Origin: Sphingomonas aerolata
Lineage (GTDB): Bacteria > Pseudomonadota > Alphaproteobacteria > Sphingomonadales > Sphingomonadaceae
Assembly (NCBI RefSeq): GCF_003046295.1
Contig: NZ_PZZN01000003.1
Location: 1 to 64,000, forward strand
Length of the DNA stretch: 64,000 nt
Direction: 5' to 3'
The position numbers and the translations under genes were made by a program. Under the pieces are notes generated by a model, which had not been told where the DNA came from, did not search any database, and saw only the letters and a program-made list of their open reading frames with translations. How positions within the stretch are numbered: position 1 is the stretch's first letter; each line of letters starts with the position of its first letter. Below are positions 1 to 9,733 of the stretch, piece after piece.

Positions 1-123
1 TACTATCGCTCAAGCGATGGAAGAGTAGGTCGTCGCCAGGCATTGAAGCCCGTGCGACATGCATCACACGATATCAAAACCCATTCACAATCTCATCTAC
101 CCTTACGTCCCTAACAGGACCGT

Positions 124-200
<77 letters not shown>

Positions 201-438
201 ACTTGATTTGCAACGCCTCCTCGGAAACCCCCGCGGAGGCTTTTTGCGTTTCCGCTCCAGCGCTCAGCTCTGGCATTGACGCAAACTCGCCGCGAAGATG
301 GATCGCGAGATCGCCGCTTTCCGGTTTCAACACCACGGTGTCGATCAGCGAACGGATGCGCTCGAACGCCTGTGCCTTCAGCGCATCATCCGGGAACACT
401 GCGGTAAGCTGTTCGACACTCTCGCGATAAAGGTATCG
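201..438 (-). pseudogene. Serine recombinase C-terminal remnant next to tRNA-fMet
   Basis: Reading the minus strand gives YRESVEQLTAVFPDDA, then an RIRSLIDTVVLKPESG stretch and a DLAIHLRGEFASMPEL stretch. I recognise this as the C-terminal end of large serine (resolvase/invertase) recombinases, whose usual wording is 'LRGLIERIVLTP...LAIELHGDLA'. The catalytic N-terminal domain and zinc-ribbon part are missing; upstream the frame runs into unrelated codons. The same frame continues into the antisense of the tRNA and gives the well-known spurious tail GTGFEPVTFRL. This is best read as the scar of an element integrated at the tRNA. Recognition is by eye from a short stretch, so family assignment is moderate. 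Confidence 0.55.
215..245 (+). terminator. Rho-independent terminator of the tRNA
   Basis: GCCTCC (215-220) pairs with GGAGGC (235-240) around a 14-nt loop, followed directly by TTTTT. It lies 15 nt after the tRNA CCA end and fits a standard intrinsic terminator. Confidence 0.8.
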
Positions 439-1218
439 GCATAGACGATGTCGATACCGCTTGCCGCCACCGCTGCCACCAGCGCCTTCACGGTCGCGGC
501 CGCGCGCTGGTCGCGACTGCCTGCGCTCCGCATTATGCTAGCGCGCGAGTTCGCGTACCGGCAGGCGTGCAGGCTCCAGTGCGAGATCTTGCAGCGGAGA
601 GGGCGGCTAGGACGGATCCTCCCCAACCGGGAACCGACCCGTCAACACGGCTCCAACCTCGCCACAGAGTTACGTATCTATGCCGCTCGATCTTCGTCTG
701 TTCCTTCGATCAAACACTTCGCTATCTGTCGACCAACAGCCTTCGGTGCCGCCAACTGAGCCGCGTTCTTCTCGCAGCTGTGACGCCAGAATATGCACGG
801 CGAGAACGACCCAGACCCGGACAGTCGCACGTCCTTCGCCGCCACCCAACCTCGCACAATCGTTCATCGCCCCGATCACCACGTCCTCATGAGTATCGTC
901 AATAGAAAGGAAAACAACGGCATCCGGCATTCTCGTTTAGCGCAGACGCGAATGATCTGCTGCCGTCATCCCACAATCCTGCCTCCCATCGCTACATCTG
1001 ATCGCATCCAAACGCCCCGTGGTCACAACTGCGTGCACGGCGTTTGACCGCCGGCCGGAGCAGCCAAGCATGGGCGACTCCAGAAACTCCTAGCGATTGC
1101 AGCTTAGAGGCGCGCCACTAAGCAAAGCGATCGACCAGAAAACCCGATGGTTCGTCTGCCCAGCAGAGCAAAGGTAAACGGGCAGGCCGGCGGGGGCTTG
1201 TGCCTGAAAAAGCGTCGA
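439..1218. other. No clear gene
   Basis: About 780 bases between the recombinase scar and the end of the P-type ATPase gene. Several short open frames exist on both strands, but none has a convincing ribosome-binding site, domain or family motif. The best is an 86-aa minus-strand frame at 670-930 beginning MPDAVVFLSIDDTHEDVV, which I cannot assign. The stretch probably holds debris from the element that left the recombinase remnant. Confidence 0.5.
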
Positions 1219-3804
1219 TCATTGCACGACAAGGGCTCGACTGCCCGGATCGCTCCGCCTACGCGGCGTCGCCTTGCGGATCAGCGGCTTGCACGCTTCG
1301 AGTATGGCGAGCAGTCCGATGCCCATGCCGAGCGCCAGCGTCATATCGCTCCAGGCGATCAAGCCGAACTTCAGCAGAATCTGCGCACGGGGCAGAAACA
1401 GGATCAGACCGGTTACGCAGACAATCGCTGCGACGACATAGCGGAGCGCTGCATTGTGGCGGACCAGCGCATCGCGCATCGACGCGCTGAACGACCGGTT
1501 CACCAGGATCAGCGCGAGGATTTCGGCGATCAGCGCAAAGAAGATTAACGCGCGAAGCTCGCGCTCCGGCATCCCGGCCGCTTGCTCGATTAGAAACACT
1601 GCCGCCAGCATGACGAAGGCAAGCCCGCCCTGGAACACACTCCAGACAATCATAGGCATGGAGAACAGCGCCTCGGACGGCGCGCGTGGCGGGCGGCGCA
1701 TGACGTCTTCCTCGTCCCGCTCGGCTTCGAACACGAGGGTGCAGACCGGATCGATCACCATTTCGAGCAGGGCGATATGGATCGGCCCGAACAGGATCGG
1801 CATGCCGAAGAACAGCGGCAGCAGCGCAAGCCCGGCGATCGGCACGTGCACCGCAAAGATGAACGCCATCGCCTTGCGGATATTGTCGTAGATCCGTCGG
1901 CCCAGCCGCACAGATTGGACGATCGCGCCGAAGTCGTCATCGATCAGTATGATCGCGGCGGCTTCGCGCGCGACGTCCGTCCCGCGCTTGCCCATCGCCA
2001 CACCGATATGCGCGGCCTTGAGCGAGGGCGCGTCGTTGACGCCGTCACCCGTCATCGCGACGATCTCGCCCGCGGCCCTGAACGCGTCGACGATGCGCAG
2101 CTTCTGCTCGGGCATTATCCGCGCGAACACCGTCACAGATGGCAGCTGTGCCGCGAGCTGGGCATCGTCGAGCGTCGTGAGGTCCGCGCCGGTCAGGACC
2201 TCGCCCTCGGCGATCCCCGCCTGCCGTGCGATCGAGCGCGCGGTCGCGGCATAATCGCCGGTGATCATCACGACACGAATTCCTGCGCGACGACACTCGG
2301 CGACTGCACCCGGAACACTGGCGCGGATCGGATCGGCCAGTCCGACCAGCCCGACCAGTTGATAGCGATAGCCGTGCTGCGTTTGCGCCCAGTCGCGATC
2401 CGGCGGTGCCGCGCTCGCGACGGCGAGGACGCGAATGCCGCGCACCGCCATGGCGTCGACCGCGGCGGTCATCGCTGCATGTTGATCCGGGGCAAGCGCG
2501 CACAGGCTGGCGATCGCCTCGGGCGCGCCCTTGGCCGCGATGCGCAGCGCGTCGCCGTCGTCCCACACGTTCGACATCGCCAGCAATTCGGGACGCAGCG
2601 CATAGGTGTGGACGAGCGTCCCGGTGGATGGCGACCGCGCCACGACCGCGGACCACGCGTCGTGCAGCGCGATTTCCATCGGGTCGCTCGGAGCAATCGC
2701 ACTGGCGCGCGCGGCGGTGGCGAGCAGCGCGTGATAGCCAGGCGTCACCGGCCTATTCCCCGCGAGCACGAGCGTCGCGGAAGAGGGCAACCAAAGCTCG
2801 CCGACCGACATGCGGTTTTCAGTCAGCGTGCCCGTCTTGTCGGTGCACAGGATCGTGGCCGATCCCAGCGTCTCGATCGCGGCCGCGCGGCGGGTGAACA
2901 CGCCGACCTTGCCGATCCGCCACGCTCCCATCGCCAGAAACACCGTCAGGACGACGGGAAACTCCTCCGGCAACATCGCCATGCCGATCGCGATCCCGGC
3001 CAGCAGCGCCTCGATCCAGCCGCCGCGCAGCAGCCCGAACAACAAAACGACCAGTAGCGCGACCGCGCCGCCGCCGATCCCGCACCAGGTCACGATCCGG
3101 GTCGTCTCGCGGCGCAAACGCGGTGCCTCGGTCTCCAGCCTCGCCAGCGACTGGCCGATCCGTCCCACCTCGGTGCGTGGCCCGATCGCGAGAACGCGTG
3201 CAAGCCCATTGCCGCGCGTGACGAGCGAGCCCGAATAGACGAAGGGCTGGCCTTCGCCACCGGGGCGGCGGGGCTCCGCGATGGCGGCATCCGCGGCCGC
3301 GAGCTTGCCCACGGGCAGCGACTCGCCGGTGAGGAGCGACTCGTCGGTCTGGCAATCGTCGGCGTCGAACAGCAGCGCATCGGCGGCGATCCGGTCCCCC
3401 TGTTCGAGCACGAGGATATCGCCACACACCACCTCGCGCGCGGCGATGTGCTGCCGCGCACCATCGCGGACGACCTGCGCACGCGGTGCGGAGAGATCGC
3501 GTAGCGCATCGAGCACATGCTCGGTGCGGCTTTCCTGGACCACCGTCACAACGATCGAAAACGTCGCGAAGGCGAGCAGGATCAGCGCTTCGGTAAGATC
3601 GCCGAGCAGCATATAGGCGACACCGCCGGCGAGTAGCAGCGCCAGCATCGGCTCGCGCAGCACGTCCAGCGCGAGGCGCAACACCGAGCGCCGGTCGGCG
3701 CGCGGCAATTCGTTGGGGCCGTCGCGTAAAAGCCGTTCGGCCGCGACCGCGCTGGACAGTCCGCTGCGATCGGCGTCGACGCACAGCGTGGCCGTGCCGG
3801 GCAT
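1219..3804 (-). CDS. P-type cation-translocating ATPase (type II-like)
   Basis: An 861-aa integral membrane pump that couples ATP hydrolysis to cation transport across the inner membrane. The order is a cation-ATPase N-terminal domain (about residues 10-60, with GPNELPRADRR), an actuator domain with LLTGESLPVGK, a membrane motif MLPEEFPVVLTVFLA, the phosphorylation motif CTDKTGTLTENRM (Asp322), the hinge MTGDGVNDAPSLKAAHIG and a C-terminal set of membrane helices. The PEEFP motif sits where Ca2+ pumps have PEGLP, so the ion (Ca2+, Mg2+, K+/Na+ or H+) cannot be fixed from sequence. The start codon abuts the stop of the upstream universal stress protein (TGAATG), implying cotranscription and possibly translational coupling. 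Length is typical for the bacterial family. Confidence 0.95.
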   Translation of the reverse strand: MPGTATLCVDADRSGLSSAVAAERLLRDGPNELPRADRRSVLRLALDVLREPMLALLLAGGVAYMLLGDLTEALILLAFATFSIVVTVVQESRTEHVLDALRDLSAPRAQVVRDGARQHIAAREVVCGDILVLEQGDRIAADALLFDADDCQTDESLLTGESLPVGKLAAADAAIAEPRRPGGEGQPFVYSGSLVTRGNGLARVLAIGPRTEVGRIGQSLARLETEAPRLRRETTRIVTWCGIGGGAVALLVVLLFGLLRGGWIEALLAGIAIGMAMLPEEFPVVLTVFLAMGAWRIGKVGVFTRRAAAIETLGSATILCTDKTGTLTENRMSVGELWLPSSATLVLAGNRPVTPGYHALLATAARASAIAPSDPMEIALHDAWSAVVARSPSTGTLVHTYALRPELLAMSNVWDDGDALRIAAKGAPEAIASLCALAPDQHAAMTAAVDAMAVRGIRVLAVASAAPPDRDWAQTQHGYRYQLVGLVGLADPIRASVPGAVAECRRAGIRVVMITGDYAATARSIARQAGIAEGEVLTGADLTTLDDAQLAAQLPSVTVFARIMPEQKLRIVDAFRAAGEIVAMTGDGVNDAPSLKAAHIGVAMGKRGTDVAREAAAIILIDDDFGAIVQSVRLGRRIYDNIRKAMAFIFAVHVPIAGLALLPLFFGMPILFGPIHIALLEMVIDPVCTLVFEAERDEEDVMRRPPRAPSEALFSMPMIVWSVFQGGLAFVMLAAVFLIEQAAGMPERELRALIFFALIAEILALILVNRSFSASMRDALVRHNAALRYVVAAIVCVTGLILFLPRAQILLKFGLIAWSDMTLALGMGIGLLAILEACKPLIRKATPRRRSDPGSRALVVQ

Positions 3805-4620
3805 TCAGTGCGCCATGAGAACGGGCAAACGCGGATCGTCGATCAGACTGCGCGTGACGCCGCCGAGCACGATCTCGCGCATCCGTGAATGCGCAAAGCC
3901 GCCGATAAGGAGAAGGTCGGCACCGCGATCGAGCGCGAAGCTGGTCAGCCGGTCCTGCGCTTTCCCGCTCCGTTCGAGCGCATGCCCCTCAACGCCGAAA
4001 CCGTGGCGGTGCAACAGCGCGACGACCGGTTCGAGCGCGGTTTCCGGCTGATCGGCCAGACCGTGTTTAATCGCAACGACATCGATCCGCGCACCGGGCG
4101 CGGCGAGCCGGACGAGATTCTGCAAGGCGCGCATCGCAGTCGGCCCGGGCTTCCAGCCGAGCACGGCGTGACCGACGTTGCGGATCGAGCGGCCCGGCGG
4201 CAGCAGCAACAAGGGCGTGCCCGAGGCCATCAATACGGTCTCGATTGTCCGGCGGCGGAGCCAATCGATCGACCAGGACTCGTGCGGACCGATCATGACG
4301 AGATCCGCGAGAGGCGCGCTGGCGCGGACGTCGCCCGGGATCCACCCGACATCGTCGCATTGCGACACGATCTCCGCCTGGCTGTCGGGCGGCAGGAGCG
4401 AGCGCAGGCTGCTGGCATGGTCGCGGACCAATTGCCGAAGTTCGCTGGACAATGTGTACACCGTGCCGAACGGGGCAAGATTAGGCGACAGCATGGGTGC
4501 CGCGGTCAGGACATCGAAGATCATATGCGCCTGCCGGTGGTCGGCTAAGCCAAGGACCGCGTCGATAAAGCTGCCACCGCGGACGGGGCCCTCCACGATT
4601 GCGAGAATTGTCTTGATCAT
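3805..4620 (-). CDS. Universal stress protein (UspA family)
   Basis: About 271 aa, cytoplasmic, long enough for two Usp-like halves. The C-terminal half ends with LLLIGGFAHSRMREIVLGG followed by VTRSL, the G-x2-G-x9-G-S/T type nucleotide-binding signature of ATP-binding UspA domains. The N-terminal half starts IKTILAIVEGP, a typical first beta strand, but is more degenerate. A GTG at 4626 is an alternative start; I prefer ATG at 4620 because GAGG then lies at a normal distance upstream. It is directly followed by the P-type ATPase gene with no gap. Pairing a Usp with a cation pump suggests a stress or ion-homeostasis operon, which is inference. Confidence 0.88.
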   Translation of the reverse strand: MIKTILAIVEGPVRGGSFIDAVLGLADHRQAHMIFDVLTAAPMLSPNLAPFGTVYTLSSELRQLVRDHASSLRSLLPPDSQAEIVSQCDDVGWIPGDVRASAPLADLVMIGPHESWSIDWLRRRTIETVLMASGTPLLLLPPGRSIRNVGHAVLGWKPGPTAMRALQNLVRLAAPGARIDVVAIKHGLADQPETALEPVVALLHRHGFGVEGHALERSGKAQDRLTSFALDRGADLLLIGGFAHSRMREIVLGGVTRSLIDDPRLPVLMAH

Positions 4621-5018
4621 GGCCACCTCGCTAGATCGGGCCAGCTTAGGTCACGAATCATGGGCTAGATTTACGTAGTTTACGCAGAGGCAAGCCGCGA
4701 CGCGTTGCGATCGTCTCGGCCAGTCACGCCTCCCGCGCTTCGGCGTAGGGGTCGCTCTCATGGGAAAAGAGCAGTCGGAGCGTGTTGGCCAGTCTACCGG
4801 ACGAAGTAAGCGAGCATTGACCGATATGCGTACCAACGACCTGGATACCAATTTTTCGAAAGGCATCTAAGGCACCAGGTGCCTAGAACCACAGACGGGT
4901 CACTCCCAAGCGGCTTGTAAAAGTCTGGCTTCCGCAGGATTCTGTCCGAGATCTGACGATACCCGGAGGCTCCAATCGACACGCTGAGCGCGACGCTGGC
5001 ATAGTCGAATATGCGCGA
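4621..5018. other. Intergenic region, no clear gene
   Basis: About 400 bases between the Usp/ATPase operon and the end of the ABC export operon. It should hold the promoter for the Usp gene. A TTTACGTAGTTTACG stretch near 4671-4685 is locally AT-rich but is not a pattern I can assign. The frame of the upstream ABC gene continues open after its TGA stop into this region (see findings). Confidence 0.5.
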
Positions 5019-7130
5019 TCATCGATGCGTGATGACGACCAGGGCCTGCGACCGGTCGATCGCCGCCGCCAGGCATTGACCAAGACGCTGCGGATCCAAC
5101 GACGCGAAGCTCTCGTCGAGAATCGTGAGCGATGCGCGCTGCAGCAACGCACGCGCGAGGAAGATGCGGCTCCGCTCGCCATGCGACAACTGCCAGCCGG
5201 TCTCGCCCACCTGTTGCTCGATCCCGCCCGGCATCCGCGACAGCAGATCCCCCAGACCAAGCTCCTCGCATAGTTCCGTCGCATCGGCGAGATCGGCGGA
5301 CGTGGGCGGCCAGCTGCGCGCCATCAGCAGGTTGAAGGCGAGCGATCCCGACAGGATATGGTTGTCGTGAAACTGCGGCGCGGCGGCGGCCAGACGGTGC
5401 CAAGCGTCGCCCCGCGTCGCCTTGTCGAGCCCGTCGAGCAGCAGCAGCCCCGATGTCGGCGTCTCCAGTCCGGTCAGCAATGCTGCCAGCGTGGACTTTC
5501 CGCCGCCCGATGCGCCGTCGAGCAGGATCTTCTCACCGTGCCTGATCGTCAGGTTCGCGCGATCGACGACCCGGCGATCGGCACCGGGATAGCGAAACAT
5601 AAGCCCCTCGGCCTCGATCACCGGCCGGTCCTCGTCCGCAATCCCGTCGGTTCGCCGGGTCACGGTGACCGCCCCGCCGCGCGCCGCGGCAAAAAGATCG
5701 CGCACCCGCGACCAGGCGATCGCAGCGCGCGCGAGCCCAGCCGAACCGCCAGCGATCCCGCCAAAAGCGCGCTGGCCGAGAAGCAGCCCGCCCAGACTTA
5801 TCGCCAGCGTCACGGGCGACGGCACCGGCTGTCCCGCGAAGGCCGGGACGAGGGCAGCGATGCCCGCGAACAGCCAGATCGATGGCAACGCGGTGACGCC
5901 GATGATACTCGCGCCATCCATCGCCGCCGACGTCGTGAGATAGCGCTGCACCACCGCGTCGTCCTGCGCGTCCCGGCGCGCAGCGCGGTCCTGCGCCAAC
6001 CGGGTCCGATGTCCGACCATCGCCTCGATAAGCGCGTTGGTCATGTCCAGACGCTCCCCCGACCACCGTCGCATCCGCACGAAATACCGCCAGCCAAGCA
6101 ACCCGGTCAGCACGACCCAGCCGACCAGCAGGGTCAGATGCGCGGTCGGCGCTGCGCCATGGGCGAGGACCCATGCAGTGAAGACGAGTTCGATCCCCGC
6201 GAGCAGCACCCCGATACCACCGTTGAAGGTGAGCGCTTCGAGCGCCTGCGCCTCGATCACGCGACCGATCATCTGGCCGACACCGCTGCGCTTGATCGCG
6301 TCGGGTCGCAACGCGAGCGCGCCGGCGAGCAGCCGCGCCTTCATGATCCGTCCGAGGTCGACCGCGAGGCTCGCCTCGCACCACGCGCTCGCGGTCTGCG
6401 CAACGACGGCGGTGAGCAGGATCACCACCCAGCCGAGCAGCCAGCCGGAATCGACCTTGCCCGCCAGAACGCCTTCACCGATCACCCGCCACCCTGCGAT
6501 CTCCAGCACGTAGAGTGCGACGAACGCCGCAACGATCAGCGCGAGCGTGCGCAGGCCGCCGTCCAGCCGCATCTGCCGCCAGACCGATGCCGAGGCCGGC
6601 GCGCGGAGCAGGCTGATCCCGCCGATCCGTTCGGCGCGCAGCCGTTCGTGGAGCAGCGCGGCCGCGGCGCGCGGACGACGGCGTGGCTGGATCATCGCGC
6701 GATCGAGCAGTTCATCGACCGCCGCGCGGTGTTCTGCCGCGACCGGCTCGACGAGGCGATCGCGCAGCGCAGCGATCGGTACGCGGCGACGGTGCGCCTG
6801 CCGATCGAGCAGCAGCACGCCGCCGCGTCGCCGGCCCGCGAGCGCGAAGAAACCCGGGCCTTCCGCCGTGTCATCCAGCAGGATCGCGGGCCCGCCGCTT
6901 GCCAGCACAGCGTCGATCGCGGAGGCCGGTGTCTCGACGTCGACCACCTCCACTCCCAGCCGCGCCGCCGCCCATTCTGTCCACCTTGGCACGTCCTCGA
7001 GCGCGAAGGCGGCGGGGACGACCAGCGGATCGGTCGGCGGGTCGCGGATCAGCCCGGCATCCAGCGCCAGCGCCTCGATCGCTTCGCCGAGCCGGGCAAG
7101 CGGCCACCAATTGGGGGCGAGATCGGTCAT
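5019..7130 (-). CDS. ABC transporter (permease-ATPase) with degenerate N-terminal domain, second exporter subunit
   Basis: A 703-aa ABC half-exporter, last gene of the peptide-export operon. Residues 1-150 form a soluble domain resembling a C39 peptidase-like fold without the catalytic Cys. A membrane domain follows (about 190-480, with LALIVAAFVALYVLEIAGW). The ATPase has Walker A GASGGGKST, signature LSHGERSR (a departure from LSGGQ), Walker B LTILDES and H-loop ITHR. The protein stops immediately after the H-loop His-Arg, roughly 20-40 residues shorter than usual, and the frame stays open beyond the TGA. Its start overlaps the stop of the C39 ABC gene (ATGA). It could form a heterodimer with that protein, or a separate step as in NHLM-type two-ABC systems. 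Inner membrane; substrate unknown. Confidence 0.85.
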   Translation of the reverse strand: MTDLAPNWWPLARLGEAIEALALDAGLIRDPPTDPLVVPAAFALEDVPRWTEWAAARLGVEVVDVETPASAIDAVLASGGPAILLDDTAEGPGFFALAGRRRGGVLLLDRQAHRRRVPIAALRDRLVEPVAAEHRAAVDELLDRAMIQPRRRPRAAAALLHERLRAERIGGISLLRAPASASVWRQMRLDGGLRTLALIVAAFVALYVLEIAGWRVIGEGVLAGKVDSGWLLGWVVILLTAVVAQTASAWCEASLAVDLGRIMKARLLAGALALRPDAIKRSGVGQMIGRVIEAQALEALTFNGGIGVLLAGIELVFTAWVLAHGAAPTAHLTLLVGWVVLTGLLGWRYFVRMRRWSGERLDMTNALIEAMVGHRTRLAQDRAARRDAQDDAVVQRYLTTSAAMDGASIIGVTALPSIWLFAGIAALVPAFAGQPVPSPVTLAISLGGLLLGQRAFGGIAGGSAGLARAAIAWSRVRDLFAAARGGAVTVTRRTDGIADEDRPVIEAEGLMFRYPGADRRVVDRANLTIRHGEKILLDGASGGGKSTLAALLTGLETPTSGLLLLDGLDKATRGDAWHRLAAAAPQFHDNHILSGSLAFNLLMARSWPPTSADLADATELCEELGLGDLLSRMPGGIEQQVGETGWQLSHGERSRIFLARALLQRASLTILDESFASLDPQRLGQCLAAAIDRSQALVVITHR

Positions 7131-9733
7131 CGTGCGCGCTCCACGACCAGGCCATCGACCATTGTCAGTTGCCGCAACGCCGTGCCCTTGCGCAGCGCAT
7201 CCTGCACCGCGGTTTCCGCGTCGAGCAGGTCGCGGTAGCGCGACGGGGCCGCGGCCAACACCGCCGGCGCGCCGTCCTCGATCAGCCGCCCGTCCTCGAT
7301 CACGAGGACCCGATCGAACGCCTGCGTTTCCGCGAGATCATGGGTGACGCACAGCAGCGTCGTCTCGGCCCACCACACGCGTGCTTCGGCGAGCAGCGTC
7401 TCGCGCTGACCACGATCGAGCCCGCGAAATGGCTCGTCGAGCAGCACCAGCCTGGGATCGGCGACCATCAGCGCCCGCCCGAACCGGACGCGCTGTCCCT
7501 CGCCGCCCGACAACAGTCCGCCGCCTTCGCCGAGCATCGTCTGCAGTCCTTCGGGCAGCGCGCGCGCGATCCCGCGCAGCCGCGCCGCCGCCATCACGGG
7601 CCCGACCTGACCGATCGCGTCGTCGGTCGCGGCGTAGAGCAGGTTGTCGAGCAGCGAGCGGTTCCACAGCTGGATCGCCGGATCGACCCAGGCCGTCGTC
7701 GCGCGCAACGCCACCGCGCAGAGCGGTGCCCCATCGACGGTGACCGTTCCTGCCGCGGGCAGATGCCAGCCGAGCAGGACGCCCAGCAGCGTCGACTTGC
7801 CCGCCCCCGACGTGCCGACGATCGCGACATGCTCGCCTGGCGCGATGCGGACGCTGAGCTTGGTCAGGATCGGATGCCCGCCCGCGACGATATCGACCGC
7901 GTCGAACGCGATCGCGGCGGGACCTTCGGCGGTCGGTGCTGGGCCGGCGATCCGCTCTTCCCGGGCATCGAGCGGCTCGACAAGGCGGAGCAGGACGTTG
8001 CGCTGGCCCGGGTAGCTTTGCGCGAGCCCGGCAAGCCGCGATCCCAGGCCCGGAAGCTTCAGCGCCCAGAACACCAGCAACAGGTCCGCACCGCCGACAC
8101 CGCGCCCGCGCGACAGATGGCTCGCGACCAGCGCCGCCGCCGCCATGGTGCCGATCAAAGCCTGTGCGCCGTCCGCCGTTACTGCGGTGCGCGCGAGCCT
8201 GCGCATCGCATGCGCCCATTCGACCAGCAGTCCCTCGTGCTGGCGCGCCACCGCGCGCTGCGCGCCGTGCGCGCGGATCGGCGCGAGGCCGAGGATCGCG
8301 TCGAGATAGAAGCCATGGAGCGCGCCTGCGTGATTGCGGACGCGCAGGTCGCGTTCGTTGAGCACCGGCTGGATCACGAGCGGCATCGCGATCGTCAGCA
8401 GCGCGACGCCAGCTGCGGCAAGGCCGCTGTCCGGGGCGATCAGCGCAATCGCGAGCGCGGTCAGGGCGAGTTCGAACACGGTCTCGACGAAGCGCAGACC
8501 GATGCCAGGAACACTGCGGATCCCGTGGATATTGTGGCTCCGGTCCGCCATGTCGCTGATCGGGCGGCTTTGGAAATAGCGATCGGCCAGCCGCGGCAGC
8601 TTTGCGAGCAGCGCTATCCGCAGCCGCACTTCCAGCGCCCGTCCCATCCGCAGCGCCGCCGATCCCGTCGCCAGTTCGATCGTGAGCAGCACCGCGATGA
8701 ACACGAGCAGCGCGACTCCCGCGGTCAGCCGGTCCAGCCCCATCGGCAGCCGCTGCGCGACGTCGATCAGTCCGCGGAACAGCAGCGCCTCGAGCATCAG
8801 CGCGCCCGCCGCGAGCGCCGTGGCGAACATCAGCGCTACCGGCGCGACCAAGCCGTCGGCCCGCAGCATCGCGACGAGCGTCCGGAGCGGCGTGGCGGGC
8901 GGCTCGGCGAGCGCGGCAGCGAGTTCGGGCGGTAGATCGGCGGCGGGCGCGGCGGCGGTATGCCTGCCGGCAATGGTCACCAGCACCGCCCCGCGCACCA
9001 CCGCGTCGTCCCCGGCGGGGACCGCGCTCCAATAGGTTTCGGGGATCGCCGTGAACGGATCGGCCGCAGCGCGATCGGCGAGCGCCGCGATCAGTCGCGC
9101 GGCGTCCGATCCGGGCGGCAGCGCGCGCGCGTCGACCAGCGCCGTCACCAGCCGTATCGCTGCATCGATCGCGGCGGCGTGCTGCCAGTCCGCAGCGGTG
9201 ACGGTAGCGAGCAGCCGATCCGCCGTTCCGCCCGCGACGCCGATCGCGGCAAGGCGTTCGCGCCACGCCGTCGCTGCCTCCGCCGAGCGTGCCCATCCGT
9301 GCCAGGCCGCCGCGGGGACGCGCGTGCCATGCCGGTAGATCGCGGCGCGGAACGTCGCCTCGCGCAGCCAGCGCCGTCCGATCGCCGGGTCCATCACCTG
9401 CACCCAGCCGCGAACGCGCCGCCACAGCACGACGAAATGCGTCGCCTCATCGGCATGGCGAACCACGACGATCGCGGGCAGCGTTGTGCTGGGGAGCATC
9501 ACATGGTCGGCGGGAACCAGCACCTGCTCCGCCGCCAGGCCGAGATGGTTGGCGACGGCTTCGATCGCGTCGATCGACGTGCCGTCGACGCTGGTCTGGC
9601 ACGCCTCGCGCAGCCGCCCGTAGCTGACAGGGATACCATGCCCCTCGAGCAGGCACTTGAGTGCCGCCGGGCCGCAATCCATGCTCGATGTCTGGACGAC
9701 TTCGGGGGCGAGCCATCGCCGCGGACCGCTCAT
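7127..9733 (-). CDS. Peptidase C39-domain ABC exporter (bacteriocin/peptide type)
   Basis: An 868-aa inner-membrane exporter that both cleaves a leader peptide and exports the product. The N-terminal C39 domain (1-150) carries the full catalytic set: Cys20 in QTSSMDCGPAALKC, His99 in ATHFVVLW and Asp115 in VMDPAIGRRW. An unusually long linker (about 150-290) precedes the membrane domain (about 290-560). The ATPase has Walker A GTSGAGKST, signature LLSGGEGQRVRFGRAL, Walker B LVLLDEPFRGLD and H-loop CVTHDLAE. The family handles double-glycine-type leaders. It overlaps the HlyD gene upstream and the second ABC gene downstream by ATGA, so all are one translated unit. The 34-aa peptide gene at the head of the operon is the natural substrate candidate, which is inference. 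Confidence 0.93.
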   Translation of the reverse strand: MSGPRRWLAPEVVQTSSMDCGPAALKCLLEGHGIPVSYGRLREACQTSVDGTSIDAIEAVANHLGLAAEQVLVPADHVMLPSTTLPAIVVVRHADEATHFVVLWRRVRGWVQVMDPAIGRRWLREATFRAAIYRHGTRVPAAAWHGWARSAEAATAWRERLAAIGVAGGTADRLLATVTAADWQHAAAIDAAIRLVTALVDARALPPGSDAARLIAALADRAAADPFTAIPETYWSAVPAGDDAVVRGAVLVTIAGRHTAAAPAADLPPELAAALAEPPATPLRTLVAMLRADGLVAPVALMFATALAAGALMLEALLFRGLIDVAQRLPMGLDRLTAGVALLVFIAVLLTIELATGSAALRMGRALEVRLRIALLAKLPRLADRYFQSRPISDMADRSHNIHGIRSVPGIGLRFVETVFELALTALAIALIAPDSGLAAAGVALLTIAMPLVIQPVLNERDLRVRNHAGALHGFYLDAILGLAPIRAHGAQRAVARQHEGLLVEWAHAMRRLARTAVTADGAQALIGTMAAAALVASHLSRGRGVGGADLLLVFWALKLPGLGSRLAGLAQSYPGQRNVLLRLVEPLDAREERIAGPAPTAEGPAAIAFDAVDIVAGGHPILTKLSVRIAPGEHVAIVGTSGAGKSTLLGVLLGWHLPAAGTVTVDGAPLCAVALRATTAWVDPAIQLWNRSLLDNLLYAATDDAIGQVGPVMAAARLRGIARALPEGLQTMLGEGGGLLSGGEGQRVRFGRALMVADPRLVLLDEPFRGLDRGQRETLLAEARVWWAETTLLCVTHDLAETQAFDRVLVIEDGRLIEDGAPAVLAAAPSRYRDLLDAETAVQDALRKGTALRQLTMVDGLVVERAR

